Shown: positions 52,025 to 60,577 of the stretch, in pieces
How positions within the stretch are numbered: the first letter of the stretch is position 1
Layout of the letters: the number at the start of each line of letters is the position of its first letter
Origin: Streptomyces atriruber
GTDB taxonomy: Bacteria; Actinomycetota; Actinomycetes; Streptomycetales; Streptomycetaceae
Reading direction: 5' to 3'
Length of the DNA stretch: 64,000 bases
Assembly (NCBI RefSeq): GCF_001418325.1
Contig: NZ_LIPN01000034.1
Coordinates: forward strand, 1-64,000
Program-made: the position numbers and the translations under genes
Notes under the pieces: model-generated
Told to the model about the DNA's origin: nothing
The model's database searches: none
The model's input: the letters and a program-made list of their open reading frames with translations, nothing else

Positions 52025-53305
52025 TCAACAGGCCATGTCGGGCGTACCTGTGACCATGTGATACGGCGCGCGCTCGTCGAGCAGCAGCGGCACGAGAGCC
52101 CGCGCGGATTGCCGCAGCGGCACGTATGCGCCAGATTTCGCGCGCTTCACGGTGACTCCGTGCAGGGCCAGTTCGTCCTTGATGTCGGCGTACTGAGCGG
52201 CGCTCAGGCGGTATCCGCAGGGCGGGTCCTGGATGATCTCGGACGGCTCCGCGGGGTCGTTGTCGGCGCCGCCGACGTAGACCGGGCCACGGTCGCGGAA
52301 GCCCTCGGCGCGGGCCGCTCCGGTGGCCGCCTCCAGCGTCCCGCGGCGCTCGTCCGTGAAGTGGAGCAGGCCGCCGAGCGCGGAGCGTTGGGACGTCACG
52401 CGGCGCCGGTTGTTCAGCGCTTCGTCCTTCTTCTCGGCCTCGGTGAGGGGATCGACGCGGCTCTCGATCAGCAGTCCGGCGGCGTGCTTGATGCCGGACA
52501 TGTTGCGCAGGATGCGCTCCTGGCCGTCGCCCGCGGTCTGCTTGATGGGATCGCCGGTGACCGGGTCGGTCCAGATGCCGTACGTGCCCGTGGTGTACCC
52601 GTCGCTCTCGGCGGCCGGTCGCACGTACGCCTTGGACAGCGTCTGCGCCTCGCCGTGCACGGCCTCGTCGGTGTTGAGGTTGCGCGGCCAGAGGTCGAAC
52701 AGGTCCTTCTCGTAGTACTTGGGCGTGGCGCCGTACTCGTGCAGGTCGTAGATGACGTCGGGCTTGCGGTCCCGGATCACCGCGGCCATGGCGCGGGCCT
52801 CCGCGGTCCGCAGGGCGAGGTGGTCGCGGTTGATGTCGGTGCCGTCGGAGTTGCCGCGGGTGTCGGCGGCGCGTCCGTCTGGGTTGGCGGTCGGCACGAC
52901 GAGCAGCGTGGTGCGGCTGAGAAAGCGTTTCGTCTTCTTGTCCTTCGCGTACGCCAGGTCGCGGATCGTGGACAGACAGGCCTCGCGGCCCGACGGTTCG
53001 TCGCCGTGCTGGCTGCAGATCAGCAACACGGTGTTCCTGGTCGAGCGTTCGCCGATGCGCACCAGTTGCACCGGGCGGTCCTGCTTGGTCGTGCCGATGC
53101 GGGCGACCGAGACCCGCTCGGTGGCTCTGTCCACGGTGGCGAGGAGGTCCTGTTCCTCGGGCTGGGTGGTCCAGCGCGCTCCGTTCGTCTCCTCGAATCC
53201 GGTACGGGGCGGGGTCGGCGTCGCCTGGGCGGGCGCCGTCAGGAGGGGGGCGGCCAGTGCGGCGGTGGCGCAGACGAGCGCCAGGGAGCGGATGCGCGGG
53301 GTCAT
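52025..53305 (-). CDS. Secreted M14-family zinc carboxypeptidase
   Basis: 426 residues from ATG 53305, overlapping the S15 peptidase stop by four bases. A signal peptide is seen (MTPRIRSLALVCATAALAAP ... AQA). Zinc ligands appear as HxxE in SQHGDEPSGREA and a later His in YDLHEYG; TANPDGR and NSDGTDINRDH match the carboxypeptidase substrate region. It is an extracellular exopeptidase, probably functioning with the linked S15 peptidase and M1 aminopeptidase in nutrient peptide breakdown. Confidence 0.9.
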   Translation of the reverse strand: MTPRIRSLALVCATAALAAPLLTAPAQATPTPPRTGFEETNGARWTTQPEEQDLLATVDRATERVSVARIGTTKQDRPVQLVRIGERSTRNTVLLICSQHGDEPSGREACLSTIRDLAYAKDKKTKRFLSRTTLLVVPTANPDGRAADTRGNSDGTDINRDHLALRTAEARAMAAVIRDRKPDVIYDLHEYGATPKYYEKDLFDLWPRNLNTDEAVHGEAQTLSKAYVRPAAESDGYTTGTYGIWTDPVTGDPIKQTAGDGQERILRNMSGIKHAAGLLIESRVDPLTEAEKKDEALNNRRRVTSQRSALGGLLHFTDERRGTLEAATGAARAEGFRDRGPVYVGGADNDPAEPSEIIQDPPCGYRLSAAQYADIKDELALHGVTVKRAKSGAYVPLRQSARALVPLLLDERAPYHMVTGTPDMAC

Positions 53306-55221
53306 GAAGTGCTGCCTCCCGGGACGGGGTTGATGCGACGCGGCGGAGCCACGCCGTCGAGACGGGATGCGCGGGGAACGACGGTCGCGGAGGTGGTGAA
53401 CGCGTCGGTGCCGCCGACCAAGGGCAGATGCGCCGAGGTGCGGGCCAGGTCGAGGGTGAGCGTCGGGGTGTCGGCGGGGGGTTCGATCAGATTCCGGTCG
53501 GTGCCCGCCACGATCAGTGCGAGCCGGTGGCCCTTGGGCACGACGTGGTCGGTGGCGGCCAGGTCGAGGGTGATGGTGTGCGGCTTGCCCGGCGTGAGCG
53601 GACGGCCGTGTCCGGCGTCGGCCCAGTTGCCGAGGTCGGCCCAGCCCCGGCTGAAGATCGTGTAGTCGACGTCGGCGGTCTTCGCGCGCGTCTCCTTGAA
53701 GCAGGAGCTGTCACCCGTGGTGCTCGCTCCCCAGCACGTACGTTCGGGAAGCGTGGTGATGCCCTCTCCGGCGGCGGAGTAGTCCCGGATGGTGTCGGGG
53801 CCCAGGTCGACGAGGACCGCGGAGAGGTGGGCGGTGCGGGTCGTCGGGGTCGCGGTGACGGTCACCGTGGAGGAGCCGGACAGCCGGAGGTCGCGGGCGA
53901 GCGGCTTGCTGGTGAAGCCCGCCTTGCCCGGTGTCGATGTGTCGATCCGCTCGGCCCAGGCCGTCTCGCTCAGGCGCGGATCGTCGGTGAACGTCTCGGC
54001 TCCCTTGCCGGGCCGGGTGCCGAGGGTGCCGACGCCGGGCGCCGTGCCCTTGGCGGGGCGGAGCTGGACGGCGCGGGTGCCGCGCGGGGGCCAGACGCGG
54101 TCGGTGCTCCAGCGGTCCGGGGCGCGCTCGATGTCGGCCATCGGCTCGCGGTCGACTCCGTTGTCGTGGCCGAGGAGTTCGTGGTCGAACCAGCGGTGCA
54201 GGGTGCGCACCCAGTCGGCGCGGCGGAAGTCGAACGGGTCGACATGGCCGGTCTGACTGAGCCAGATCTTGCGGTCGACGCCGTTGTCGGCGAGCGCGTC
54301 CCACCACTGGCCGAAGTGCTTGGTGCGGACGTTGAGGTCCTGCATGCCGTGCACGACGAAGACGCTGGCGCGCACCTTGTCGGCGTCCGGGACGTGGTCC
54401 CGCTCGCTCCACAGCGGGGTCCAGTCGCCGGAGCGGGGCGCCCCGTCGATCAGGCGCTGCTGCACGGCACCGCAGCGGGCGCGGGCCTCCGGGCTCTCCA
54501 CGTAGTTCGACAGCCACTCGGGGCCGCTGCCGTAGAGCGGGGCGCCCTTGGCGAAGTAGTAGTCGTACCAGGAGGAGATCGCACCGATCGGGACGATGGT
54601 CTTGAGGCCGCGCACTCCGGTGGCGGCCACGCCCTGTGCGACGGTCCCGTCGTAGCTCTTGCCGATCATTCCGGTGGCGCCGTTGGTCCAGGTGGCCTTC
54701 GTGCGCTCCTTGCCGGTGCGGCTGGTGTAGCCGTGGGCGCGGCCGTTCAGCCAGTCGACGACGGCCTTCGCGGACCGGACGTCGGAGCGGCCGCCGACGT
54801 CGACGCAGCCGTCGGAGCGGTTGGTGCCCGCGAGGTCCACCGCGACGTAGCCGTAGCCGCGGGGCACGAAGTAGTTGTCGTAGTACAGCGGGAGCTGGAC
54901 GGGGTCGCCGTTCTCGTCGTACGTCTTGAGTTGGCTCTCGTTGCCGCGTCCGCAGCAGGAGTAGTACGGGCTCGCGTCCATGATCACGGGTATCCGGCGG
55001 CCCGTGCGGTCGAGTTCACGGGGTCTGACTATGTCGACCCATACGGATTCGCGTATCGCGTCCTCGTACGAGTACACGGGTCTGCTCTCGCCCGGTGCGC
55101 GGGGAGCACTGGCGGCTCCCTGCGCCGCGACCGGGGACATGAGGGTGGCGATCAGGGCGGCCAGGGCCGCCGTCAGCAGCGTTCTCCACAGGATGCGGGT
55201 CCGTCGCGCACGTATCGGCAT
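53302..55221 (-). CDS. Secreted Xaa-Pro dipeptidyl-peptidase (S15/CocE-like)
   Basis: ATG 55221 gives 639 residues and a signal peptide (MPIRARRTRILWRTLLTAAL start). The alpha/beta core contains the nucleophile motif GKSYDGTVAQ, the acid in HGMQDLNVRTKHF and the histidine in SQTGHVDPFD. A C-terminal jelly-roll domain follows (LDLAATDHVVPKGHRLALIV). It releases Xaa-Pro dipeptides from N-termini or hydrolyses esters outside the cell. No ribosome binding site; TAGCTT seven bases before the ATG suggests a leaderless transcript. First gene of a two-gene operon. Confidence 0.88.
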   Translation of the reverse strand: MPIRARRTRILWRTLLTAALAALIATLMSPVAAQGAASAPRAPGESRPVYSYEDAIRESVWVDIVRPRELDRTGRRIPVIMDASPYYSCCGRGNESQLKTYDENGDPVQLPLYYDNYFVPRGYGYVAVDLAGTNRSDGCVDVGGRSDVRSAKAVVDWLNGRAHGYTSRTGKERTKATWTNGATGMIGKSYDGTVAQGVAATGVRGLKTIVPIGAISSWYDYYFAKGAPLYGSGPEWLSNYVESPEARARCGAVQQRLIDGAPRSGDWTPLWSERDHVPDADKVRASVFVVHGMQDLNVRTKHFGQWWDALADNGVDRKIWLSQTGHVDPFDFRRADWVRTLHRWFDHELLGHDNGVDREPMADIERAPDRWSTDRVWPPRGTRAVQLRPAKGTAPGVGTLGTRPGKGAETFTDDPRLSETAWAERIDTSTPGKAGFTSKPLARDLRLSGSSTVTVTATPTTRTAHLSAVLVDLGPDTIRDYSAAGEGITTLPERTCWGASTTGDSSCFKETRAKTADVDYTIFSRGWADLGNWADAGHGRPLTPGKPHTITLDLAATDHVVPKGHRLALIVAGTDRNLIEPPADTPTLTLDLARTSAHLPLVGGTDAFTTSATVVPRASRLDGVAPPRRINPVPGGSTS

Positions 55222-55423
55222 GGCGCGGAAGCTACACCGGTGAACCCCTGTGCGACAGAGGGCCGCAGGCAGCAACGACAGGTGCATGGGACATCCAGGC
55301 ACATGTCGGCCGAATGGCAATCGTGTGACGTGTGGGGCCATGGACATGACGCGTGCGGAAGGGGCTGAATAGGCTCCACGTTCAAGACCAAAAGATGTTG
55401 TGCCCCTACGACTTGGAGCTCTT

Positions 55424-56944
55424 GTGCACCGCAGACTCATCGCCCCGGGCGCTCTCGCGGCCTCTCTTCTGCTGGCGATCCCGGCATCGGCCGCCGACTT
55501 CTCCCCCGGGGCCCCGGGCATCGGCGACCCCTATTACCCGGCGAGCGGCAACGGCGGATACGACGTCTCGCACTACGACCTGCGGCTGAAGTACCAGCCC
55601 AAGACCGACCTCCTCGAAGGCACGGCGACGCTCAACGCCCGCACCACGCAGGACCTCTCGCGCTTCAACCTCGACTTCGGCCTCAAGGTCTCCGAGGTGC
55701 GGGTCAACGGCAAGAAGGCGAAGTTCAAGAAGACCGGCGACCAGGAGCTGGAGATCACGCCGCCGGCCGGACTGCCCAAGGACACGCCGATCACCGTCGT
55801 CGTGCGCTACTCCGGCAAGCCGTCCGAGCTGAAGATCAACGGCTACACGGCCTGGCACCGCACGCCCGACGGCGGCGTCGCGGCGCAGGAGCCCGAGGCC
55901 GCCGTGTGGTGGTTCCCGTCCAACGACCACCCGCTGGACAAGGCGACGTACGACGTCTCCGTCTCCGTGCCCGACGGCACCCAGGCGATCTCCAACGGTG
56001 TGCTGCAGTCGCAGAGTTCCAAGCTCGGCTGGACCCGCTACAGCTGGCGCTCGAACAAGCCGCAGGCCAGCTACCTCGCGACGCTCGCGGTCGGCAAGTT
56101 CGACATCACGACCGACAAGACGGAGAGCGGCCTGCCCGTCCTCAACGCGTACAGCAAGGACCTGGGCGACAACGCGGGTGCGGCGCGGGCCAGCATCGAG
56201 CGGACCACCGAGGTCGCCGAGTGGCTGGAGACGCTCTACGGCAAGTACCCCTTCAACGCGCTCGGCGGCTACGTCCCGAACGTGAAGAGCAGCTACGCCC
56301 TGGAGACCCAGACGCGGCCCTTCTACAGCCCCTCCGCGTTCGCGAACGGCTCCAACGCCTCCATCGTGGTCCACGAGCTGGCCCACCAGTGGTACGGCGA
56401 CAGCGTCTCCGTGGACGGCTGGAAGGACATCTGGGTCAACGAGGGCTTCGCCCGCTACAGCCAGTGGCTGTGGTCGGAGAAGGAGGGCGAGGGCACGGGG
56501 CAGGAGCTGGCGGACTACGTGTACGCCCAGCACCCCGCCGACGACCCGTTCTGGAAGGTCAAGCCGGGCGACCCGGGGCCCGACAACCAGTTCCACGGCG
56601 CGGTCTACGACCGGGGCGCACTGGCCCTGCAGGCCCTGCGCAACGAGGTCGGCGACGACACGTTCTTCGCGATCCTCAAGGGGTGGCCGCAGAAGCACGC
56701 GTACGGCAACGCCAAGGTGAGCGACTTCGTGAAGTACGCGGAGAAGATCTCGGGCAAGCCGCTCGCGGAGCTGTTCGACACGTGGCTCTACCAGCCGTCG
56801 CGCCCCGAGGCTCCCGCCGTGCGCGAGGCCGGGATCGCCCGGTCGGCGGCCGCCCCGGCCAAGCCGAAGTCGTGGAAGCAGATCGCGGCGACGAACGGCG
56901 TGCACGACCACGGGCACGCCGACAGCCACCGGCACGGTCACTGA
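55424..56944 (+). CDS. Secreted M1-family metallo-aminopeptidase
   Basis: GTG 55424, five bases after GGAG, gives 506 residues with a clean signal peptide (MHRRLIAPGALAASLLLAIP, then ASAA). An upstream GTG (55400) would add eight residues. The gluzincin motif HELAHQWYGD, with the third ligand in WVNEGFARY, is intact. The exopeptidase GxMEN-type loop is changed (YALETQTRP). The C-terminus ends in a His-rich tail (HDHGHADSHRHGH) that could hold extra metal. It is divergent from the S15/M14 pair. Confidence 0.9.
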   Translation: MHRRLIAPGALAASLLLAIPASAADFSPGAPGIGDPYYPASGNGGYDVSHYDLRLKYQPKTDLLEGTATLNARTTQDLSRFNLDFGLKVSEVRVNGKKAKFKKTGDQELEITPPAGLPKDTPITVVVRYSGKPSELKINGYTAWHRTPDGGVAAQEPEAAVWWFPSNDHPLDKATYDVSVSVPDGTQAISNGVLQSQSSKLGWTRYSWRSNKPQASYLATLAVGKFDITTDKTESGLPVLNAYSKDLGDNAGAARASIERTTEVAEWLETLYGKYPFNALGGYVPNVKSSYALETQTRPFYSPSAFANGSNASIVVHELAHQWYGDSVSVDGWKDIWVNEGFARYSQWLWSEKEGEGTGQELADYVYAQHPADDPFWKVKPGDPGPDNQFHGAVYDRGALALQALRNEVGDDTFFAILKGWPQKHAYGNAKVSDFVKYAEKISGKPLAELFDTWLYQPSRPEAPAVREAGIARSAAAPAKPKSWKQIAATNGVHDHGHADSHRHGH

Positions 56945-56953
56945 CGGCCGCGT

Positions 56954-56993
56954 GCGCCGCGCCGTCCGGGCCTGGTGCCCGGCGGCGCGGCGC
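56954..56993. terminator. Very strong GC hairpin between convergent M1 peptidase and hydrolase genes
   Basis: An 18-base left arm (56954-56971) and a 17-base right arm (56977-56993) pair with one bulged T and a five-base loop. It is the only feature in the 109-bp convergent gap and should terminate both transcripts. Confidence 0.8.
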
Positions 56994-57053
56994 TGTGCGG
57001 AGGTCCGGCGGACCGTGCGGCCGGTGCCGGGCGGCCCCGAACGTGCCGACCCG

Positions 57054-57848
57054 TCAGCGCGCCTCGGCGTACGCCTCCAGGATGGCGTCCACGACCGCGT
57101 CCGGGTCCCGCACCGTCGGGAAGTGGTCGCTGTGCGCGAGCCGCACCAGACGGCAGCCCGGAATGCGCTGCGCCATGGTCTCGTTCACGCGGACCACCTC
57201 GGGCGCGTCGCGCTCCCCGATGACCAGGACGCACGGGACGTCGAGCTCGCCGAGCCGGTCGTACGCGGGCGGGTCCGGCACCTGATGCGGATGCACGGCG
57301 AACCACGCCGGGACCACCGCCTCGAGCAGCGCCGTCACCTCGGGGTCGGCGCCGGTGCCCATCGCCGCGGAGGAGCGCCGCACCATCGTCACGATGCCGT
57401 CCACGTCGCCCGCCTGCGCGAGCCGGCCGACCTCGGCCATGAACTCGGGCGGCTGGAGCTCGTCGGCGCCGGTGACCCCCGGGACCACCAGGGCGAGGCT
57501 CGCCACCCGCGCGGGGTCGCGGAGCGCGAGGCTGATGGCCGTGGCGCCGCCCATGCTCGATCCCACCAGGACGGCCCGGCCCACGCCGTGGTGGTCAAGA
57601 ACCGCGATCAGGTCCTCGACCAGCGAGAACGGGGCGGTCGGGGCGGGCGACCTGCCATAGCCGCGCGCGTCGTAGCGGATCACCCGGTGCCGCTCCGTGA
57701 GGCGCGGCAGGATGCCGTCCCAGATGCGGGAGTCGCCCACACCCGGATGCACAAGGACCAGGGGGAGGCTTCCGCCGCCCGTGCCGCTCGGTTCACCCGA
57801 GTCGTGCGACCACACTTCGCCGTCTTTGACCGAGACCATGACGTCCAT
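57054..57848 (-). CDS. Alpha/beta-fold hydrolase
   Basis: 264 residues from ATG 57848 (GGAGA upstream). The fold motifs are LVLVHPGVGDSRIWDG (oxyanion loop), the nucleophile elbow GSSMGGAT, the acid in VIGERDAPEV and the histidine in AHSDHFPTV. The triad is complete. Size and motifs resemble 3-oxoadipate enol-lactonase, haloperoxidase and related esterases; the substrate is unknown. Cytoplasmic. Confidence 0.85.
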   Translation of the reverse strand: MDVMVSVKDGEVWSHDSGEPSGTGGGSLPLVLVHPGVGDSRIWDGILPRLTERHRVIRYDARGYGRSPAPTAPFSLVEDLIAVLDHHGVGRAVLVGSSMGGATAISLALRDPARVASLALVVPGVTGADELQPPEFMAEVGRLAQAGDVDGIVTMVRRSSAAMGTGADPEVTALLEAVVPAWFAVHPHQVPDPPAYDRLGELDVPCVLVIGERDAPEVVRVNETMAQRIPGCRLVRLAHSDHFPTVRDPDAVVDAILEAYAEAR

Positions 57849-57919
57849 GGCTGCGAGTCTCCGGGCGCGGGGTCCGGGCCGCCAGTGCTGTCGGCGGACG
57901 AGGGCGCGATTCCGTACGG

Positions 57920-58339
57920 CTAGCGTCCGGAACCCGTCGGATCGGCGCCCGGGTCGGTGCCCGGCGCGGCGCCGGGGCCCGCGGGAGGTCCGGTGAGCGG
58001 GTCGGCGGCGATGCGCCCCGCCACCTCGGAGGCCCACTCGGAGATCTGGCGGCGCAGTTCGGCCTCCGCCTCGGCGCGCTCCGCCTCACCCCGGGCCTGC
58101 CCGGTGACCGGCTGGCCGTCGTCCTGTCCGGGCCCGCGAGCGTGGGCTTCCGAGAGCAGCAGCGTCGGACTCGCTCTCAGGCTGCCGGGCGGGGGCGGTT
58201 CCGTGGGGACGAGGGCACGCTCGACGCGGGGCAGGGATCGTGCGAGAAGGAGCCAGAACGCGCCGAACAGGGCAGCGGCGAGCACCAGCTCCTCGGCCCT
58301 CGGGTTGATCGGCCCGAGTTCCAGGGGGATGAACTGCAT
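57920..58339 (-). CDS. Small single-pass membrane protein with helical, Gly/Pro-rich tail
   Basis: 139 residues from ATG 58339. A membrane helix (AEELVLAAALFGAFWLLLAR) follows a short N-terminus. A charged alpha-helical segment (AERAEAEAELRRQISEWASE) and a Gly/Pro/Ala tail come next. The plan resembles an ATP-synthase b-subunit-like membrane anchor, but there is no ATP-synthase context. Unrecognised; a scaffold role is only a guess. Confidence 0.7.
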   Translation of the reverse strand: MQFIPLELGPINPRAEELVLAAALFGAFWLLLARSLPRVERALVPTEPPPPGSLRASPTLLLSEAHARGPGQDDGQPVTGQARGEAERAEAEAELRRQISEWASEVAGRIAADPLTGPPAGPGAAPGTDPGADPTGSGR

Positions 58340-58433
58340 GTCGGAGCTCTACCCGCTCATCCGTGCACAACAACGCACACATGCAAGGCAGTTGCACGGA
58401 AGTGGTTCTGCCCGGGGGCGACGGCGGTCCGCC

Positions 58434-58913
58434 TCAGTCCCCGAAGTCGTACACCGTCACCGCGATCCCTCGCGCCACCAGCCGCTCGGCTATCAGCGGC
58501 TCGATGCGGGACCACTTGCCGCCCGCGAGCCCGCAGCCGATGCGCGGCATGTGGACGGAGGCGCCGAGCTCCTCGGCCTTGTCCGCCAGGGCGGCCAGGG
58601 CGGTGTCGATCGCCTCGTACCGCACGGGGACGCCCTTGCTGCCGGTGCGCATCCCCCGCTGCCCCACCATGTTGGCGACCCACAGGCCGCGGCCGACGTC
58701 GACGAACTGGACGGCGCCGAGGCCGAAGTCGTTCCTGGCGCGCTGTCTGTGCCAGGCGCGGTACGCCTTCTCGGGCTCGGGCCAGCGGCGCGAGACCGCG
58801 ACCACGAAGCCCTTCCCCCAACCCCCGAGGTCGTTGCAGACGTGGGCGATCAGTCTGGCGCCCTTGCCGAACGGCGCGGTGGCGTCACCCCGGACATACG
58901 TGATCTCCGACAT
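58434..58913 (-). CDS. Macro-domain protein (Poa1p-like)
   Basis: 159 residues from ATG 58913. N-terminal YVRGDATAPF and IAHVCNDLGGWGKGF carry the ADP-ribose pocket, and HMPRIGCGLAGGKWS is the phosphate-binding loop. The Asp/Asn arrangement matches the ALC1/Poa1p branch that removes ADP-ribose from protein or hydrolyses ADP-ribose-1''-phosphate. Adjacent genes are a transporter and a membrane protein, with no linked toxin or ADP-ribosyltransferase. Confidence 0.88.
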   Translation of the reverse strand: MSEITYVRGDATAPFGKGARLIAHVCNDLGGWGKGFVVAVSRRWPEPEKAYRAWHRQRARNDFGLGAVQFVDVGRGLWVANMVGQRGMRTGSKGVPVRYEAIDTALAALADKAEELGASVHMPRIGCGLAGGKWSRIEPLIAERLVARGIAVTVYDFGD

Positions 58914-58949
58914 GACGCCACCGTACGAGCTGCCACTGACAGCCGAGGG

Positions 58950-60419
58950 CTACTGGTCCTTGGGCAGGGTGAGGCCCTGGGCCTCGCGCCCCACCCGACG
59001 CCGGACGCCGTACCAGCCCGCGACCAGGGCCAGGCCCACGACCGGGATGAGGAAGAGCGTCTTGCGGCCGACCTCGGCGTCCTTCCACATCAGGCCGAGG
59101 ACGGCGAGCAGGAACGCGATCGTCACGTACTCGGTGACACCGCTGAAGGGCAGCTGGAACTTCGGCCGGGTGATCTCACCGCGCTTCGCGCTGCGCACGA
59201 AGGCGAGGTGGCAGACCATGATCGTGATCCAGGTGCCGATGATGCCGAGCGAGGCCACGTTCAGGACGATCTCGAAGGCCTTGCCGGGGACCACCTTGTT
59301 GAGGCCGACGCCGACGACGCCGAGGGAGGCGGTGAGCAGGATGCCGCCGTAGGGAACCTGGTTGCGGTTCATCTTGGCCGTGAACTTCGGGGCGGAGCCC
59401 GACATCGCCATGGAGCGCAGGATGCGGCCGGTGGAGTACAGGCCGGAGTTGAGCGAGGACATGGCGGCGGTGAGGACCACGAAGTTCATGACGTCGCCCG
59501 CGGCCGGCACGCCGATCTTGGAGAGGACCGTCACGAACGGGCTCTGGTCGGCCGTGTACATCACGCCGGGCAGCAGCAGCGCGAGCAGCACCACGGAGCC
59601 GACGTAGAAGAGGCCCACACGCCACATGATCGAGTTCACCGCACGCGGGACGATCTTGTGCGGCTCGGCGGTCTCGCCCGCCGCGACGCCGACCAGTTCG
59701 AGCGAGGCGTACGCGAAGACGACGCCCTGCATCACGATCACGACCGGCATCAGGCCGTTCGGCATCAGACCGCCGTGGTCGGTGATCATGTTGAGGCCGG
59801 GCGTCTCGCCGCCCACCTTGTGCTGGCTGGCCAGCAGCCAGATGCCGATGATCATGAAGGCGCTCAGCGCGGCCACCTTGATGATCGAGAACCAGAACTC
59901 CATCTCGCCGAAGTACTTCACCGAGACGAGGTTCACCGCGAGCACGATCGCGAGGGCGATCAGCGCGAGCACCCACTGGGGTATGTCGGTGAAGAAGCTC
60001 CAGTAGTGCGTGTAGAGCGCGATCGCCGTGATGTCCGCGATACAGGTGGTCGACCAGTTCAGGAAGTACATCCAACCGGCGAAGAACGCGCCCTTCTCGC
60101 CGAGGAACTCACGCGCGTACGAGACGAACGAACCGGACGAGGGCCGGTAGAGGACCATCTCGCCGAGCGCCCTGACGACGAAGAACGCGAAGATGCCGCA
60201 CACGAGGTACGCAAGGGCGAGCGCGGGGCCCGCCGAGTGGAGGCGGCCGCCCGCCCCCAGGAAGAGGCCGGTGCCGATCGCTCCACCGATCGCGATCATG
60301 TTGACGTGACGGGCCTTGAGGTCCTTGCTGTATCCGGCGTCGCCCGCGTCCGCGGGGGCCTGGATCGCATCCGTGCGGGGTGCGTCCAGGGTGGCCGAAT
60401 CTACGGCTTCCTTGCTCAC
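58950..60419 (-). CDS. Amino-acid permease, APC superfamily (AnsP/GabP-like)
   Basis: 489 residues from GTG 60419. Twelve membrane helices and the AAT-family signature [20 protein letters not shown] are present. Further conserved segments are [20 protein letters not shown] and the [15 protein letters not shown] motif of helix 6. Closest character is L-asparagine or GABA permease; substrate specificity cannot be fixed by reading. Transcribed alone from the 158-bp gap 60420-60577, in which I see no other element. Confidence 0.87.
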   Translation of the reverse strand: MSKEAVDSATLDAPRTDAIQAPADAGDAGYSKDLKARHVNMIAIGGAIGTGLFLGAGGRLHSAGPALALAYLVCGIFAFFVVRALGEMVLYRPSSGSFVSYAREFLGEKGAFFAGWMYFLNWSTTCIADITAIALYTHYWSFFTDIPQWVLALIALAIVLAVNLVSVKYFGEMEFWFSIIKVAALSAFMIIGIWLLASQHKVGGETPGLNMITDHGGLMPNGLMPVVIVMQGVVFAYASLELVGVAAGETAEPHKIVPRAVNSIMWRVGLFYVGSVVLLALLLPGVMYTADQSPFVTVLSKIGVPAAGDVMNFVVLTAAMSSLNSGLYSTGRILRSMAMSGSAPKFTAKMNRNQVPYGGILLTASLGVVGVGLNKVVPGKAFEIVLNVASLGIIGTWITIMVCHLAFVRSAKRGEITRPKFQLPFSGVTEYVTIAFLLAVLGLMWKDAEVGRKTLFLIPVVGLALVAGWYGVRRRVGREAQGLTLPKDQ

Positions 60420-60577
60420 GTGGTGGATCTACTCTCTGGTGCCCGGAAGAGCTCCGGGGTCCGGATGTGCTCCGGCCCGCGCACCCCTGACGCGCGCGGA
60501 CCGACGGGACACCTTCCCCTAGAGATCGCCCCCCACGCGGTGGCGCACGTCACATAGCGGGACTTCTCACATGGTGG

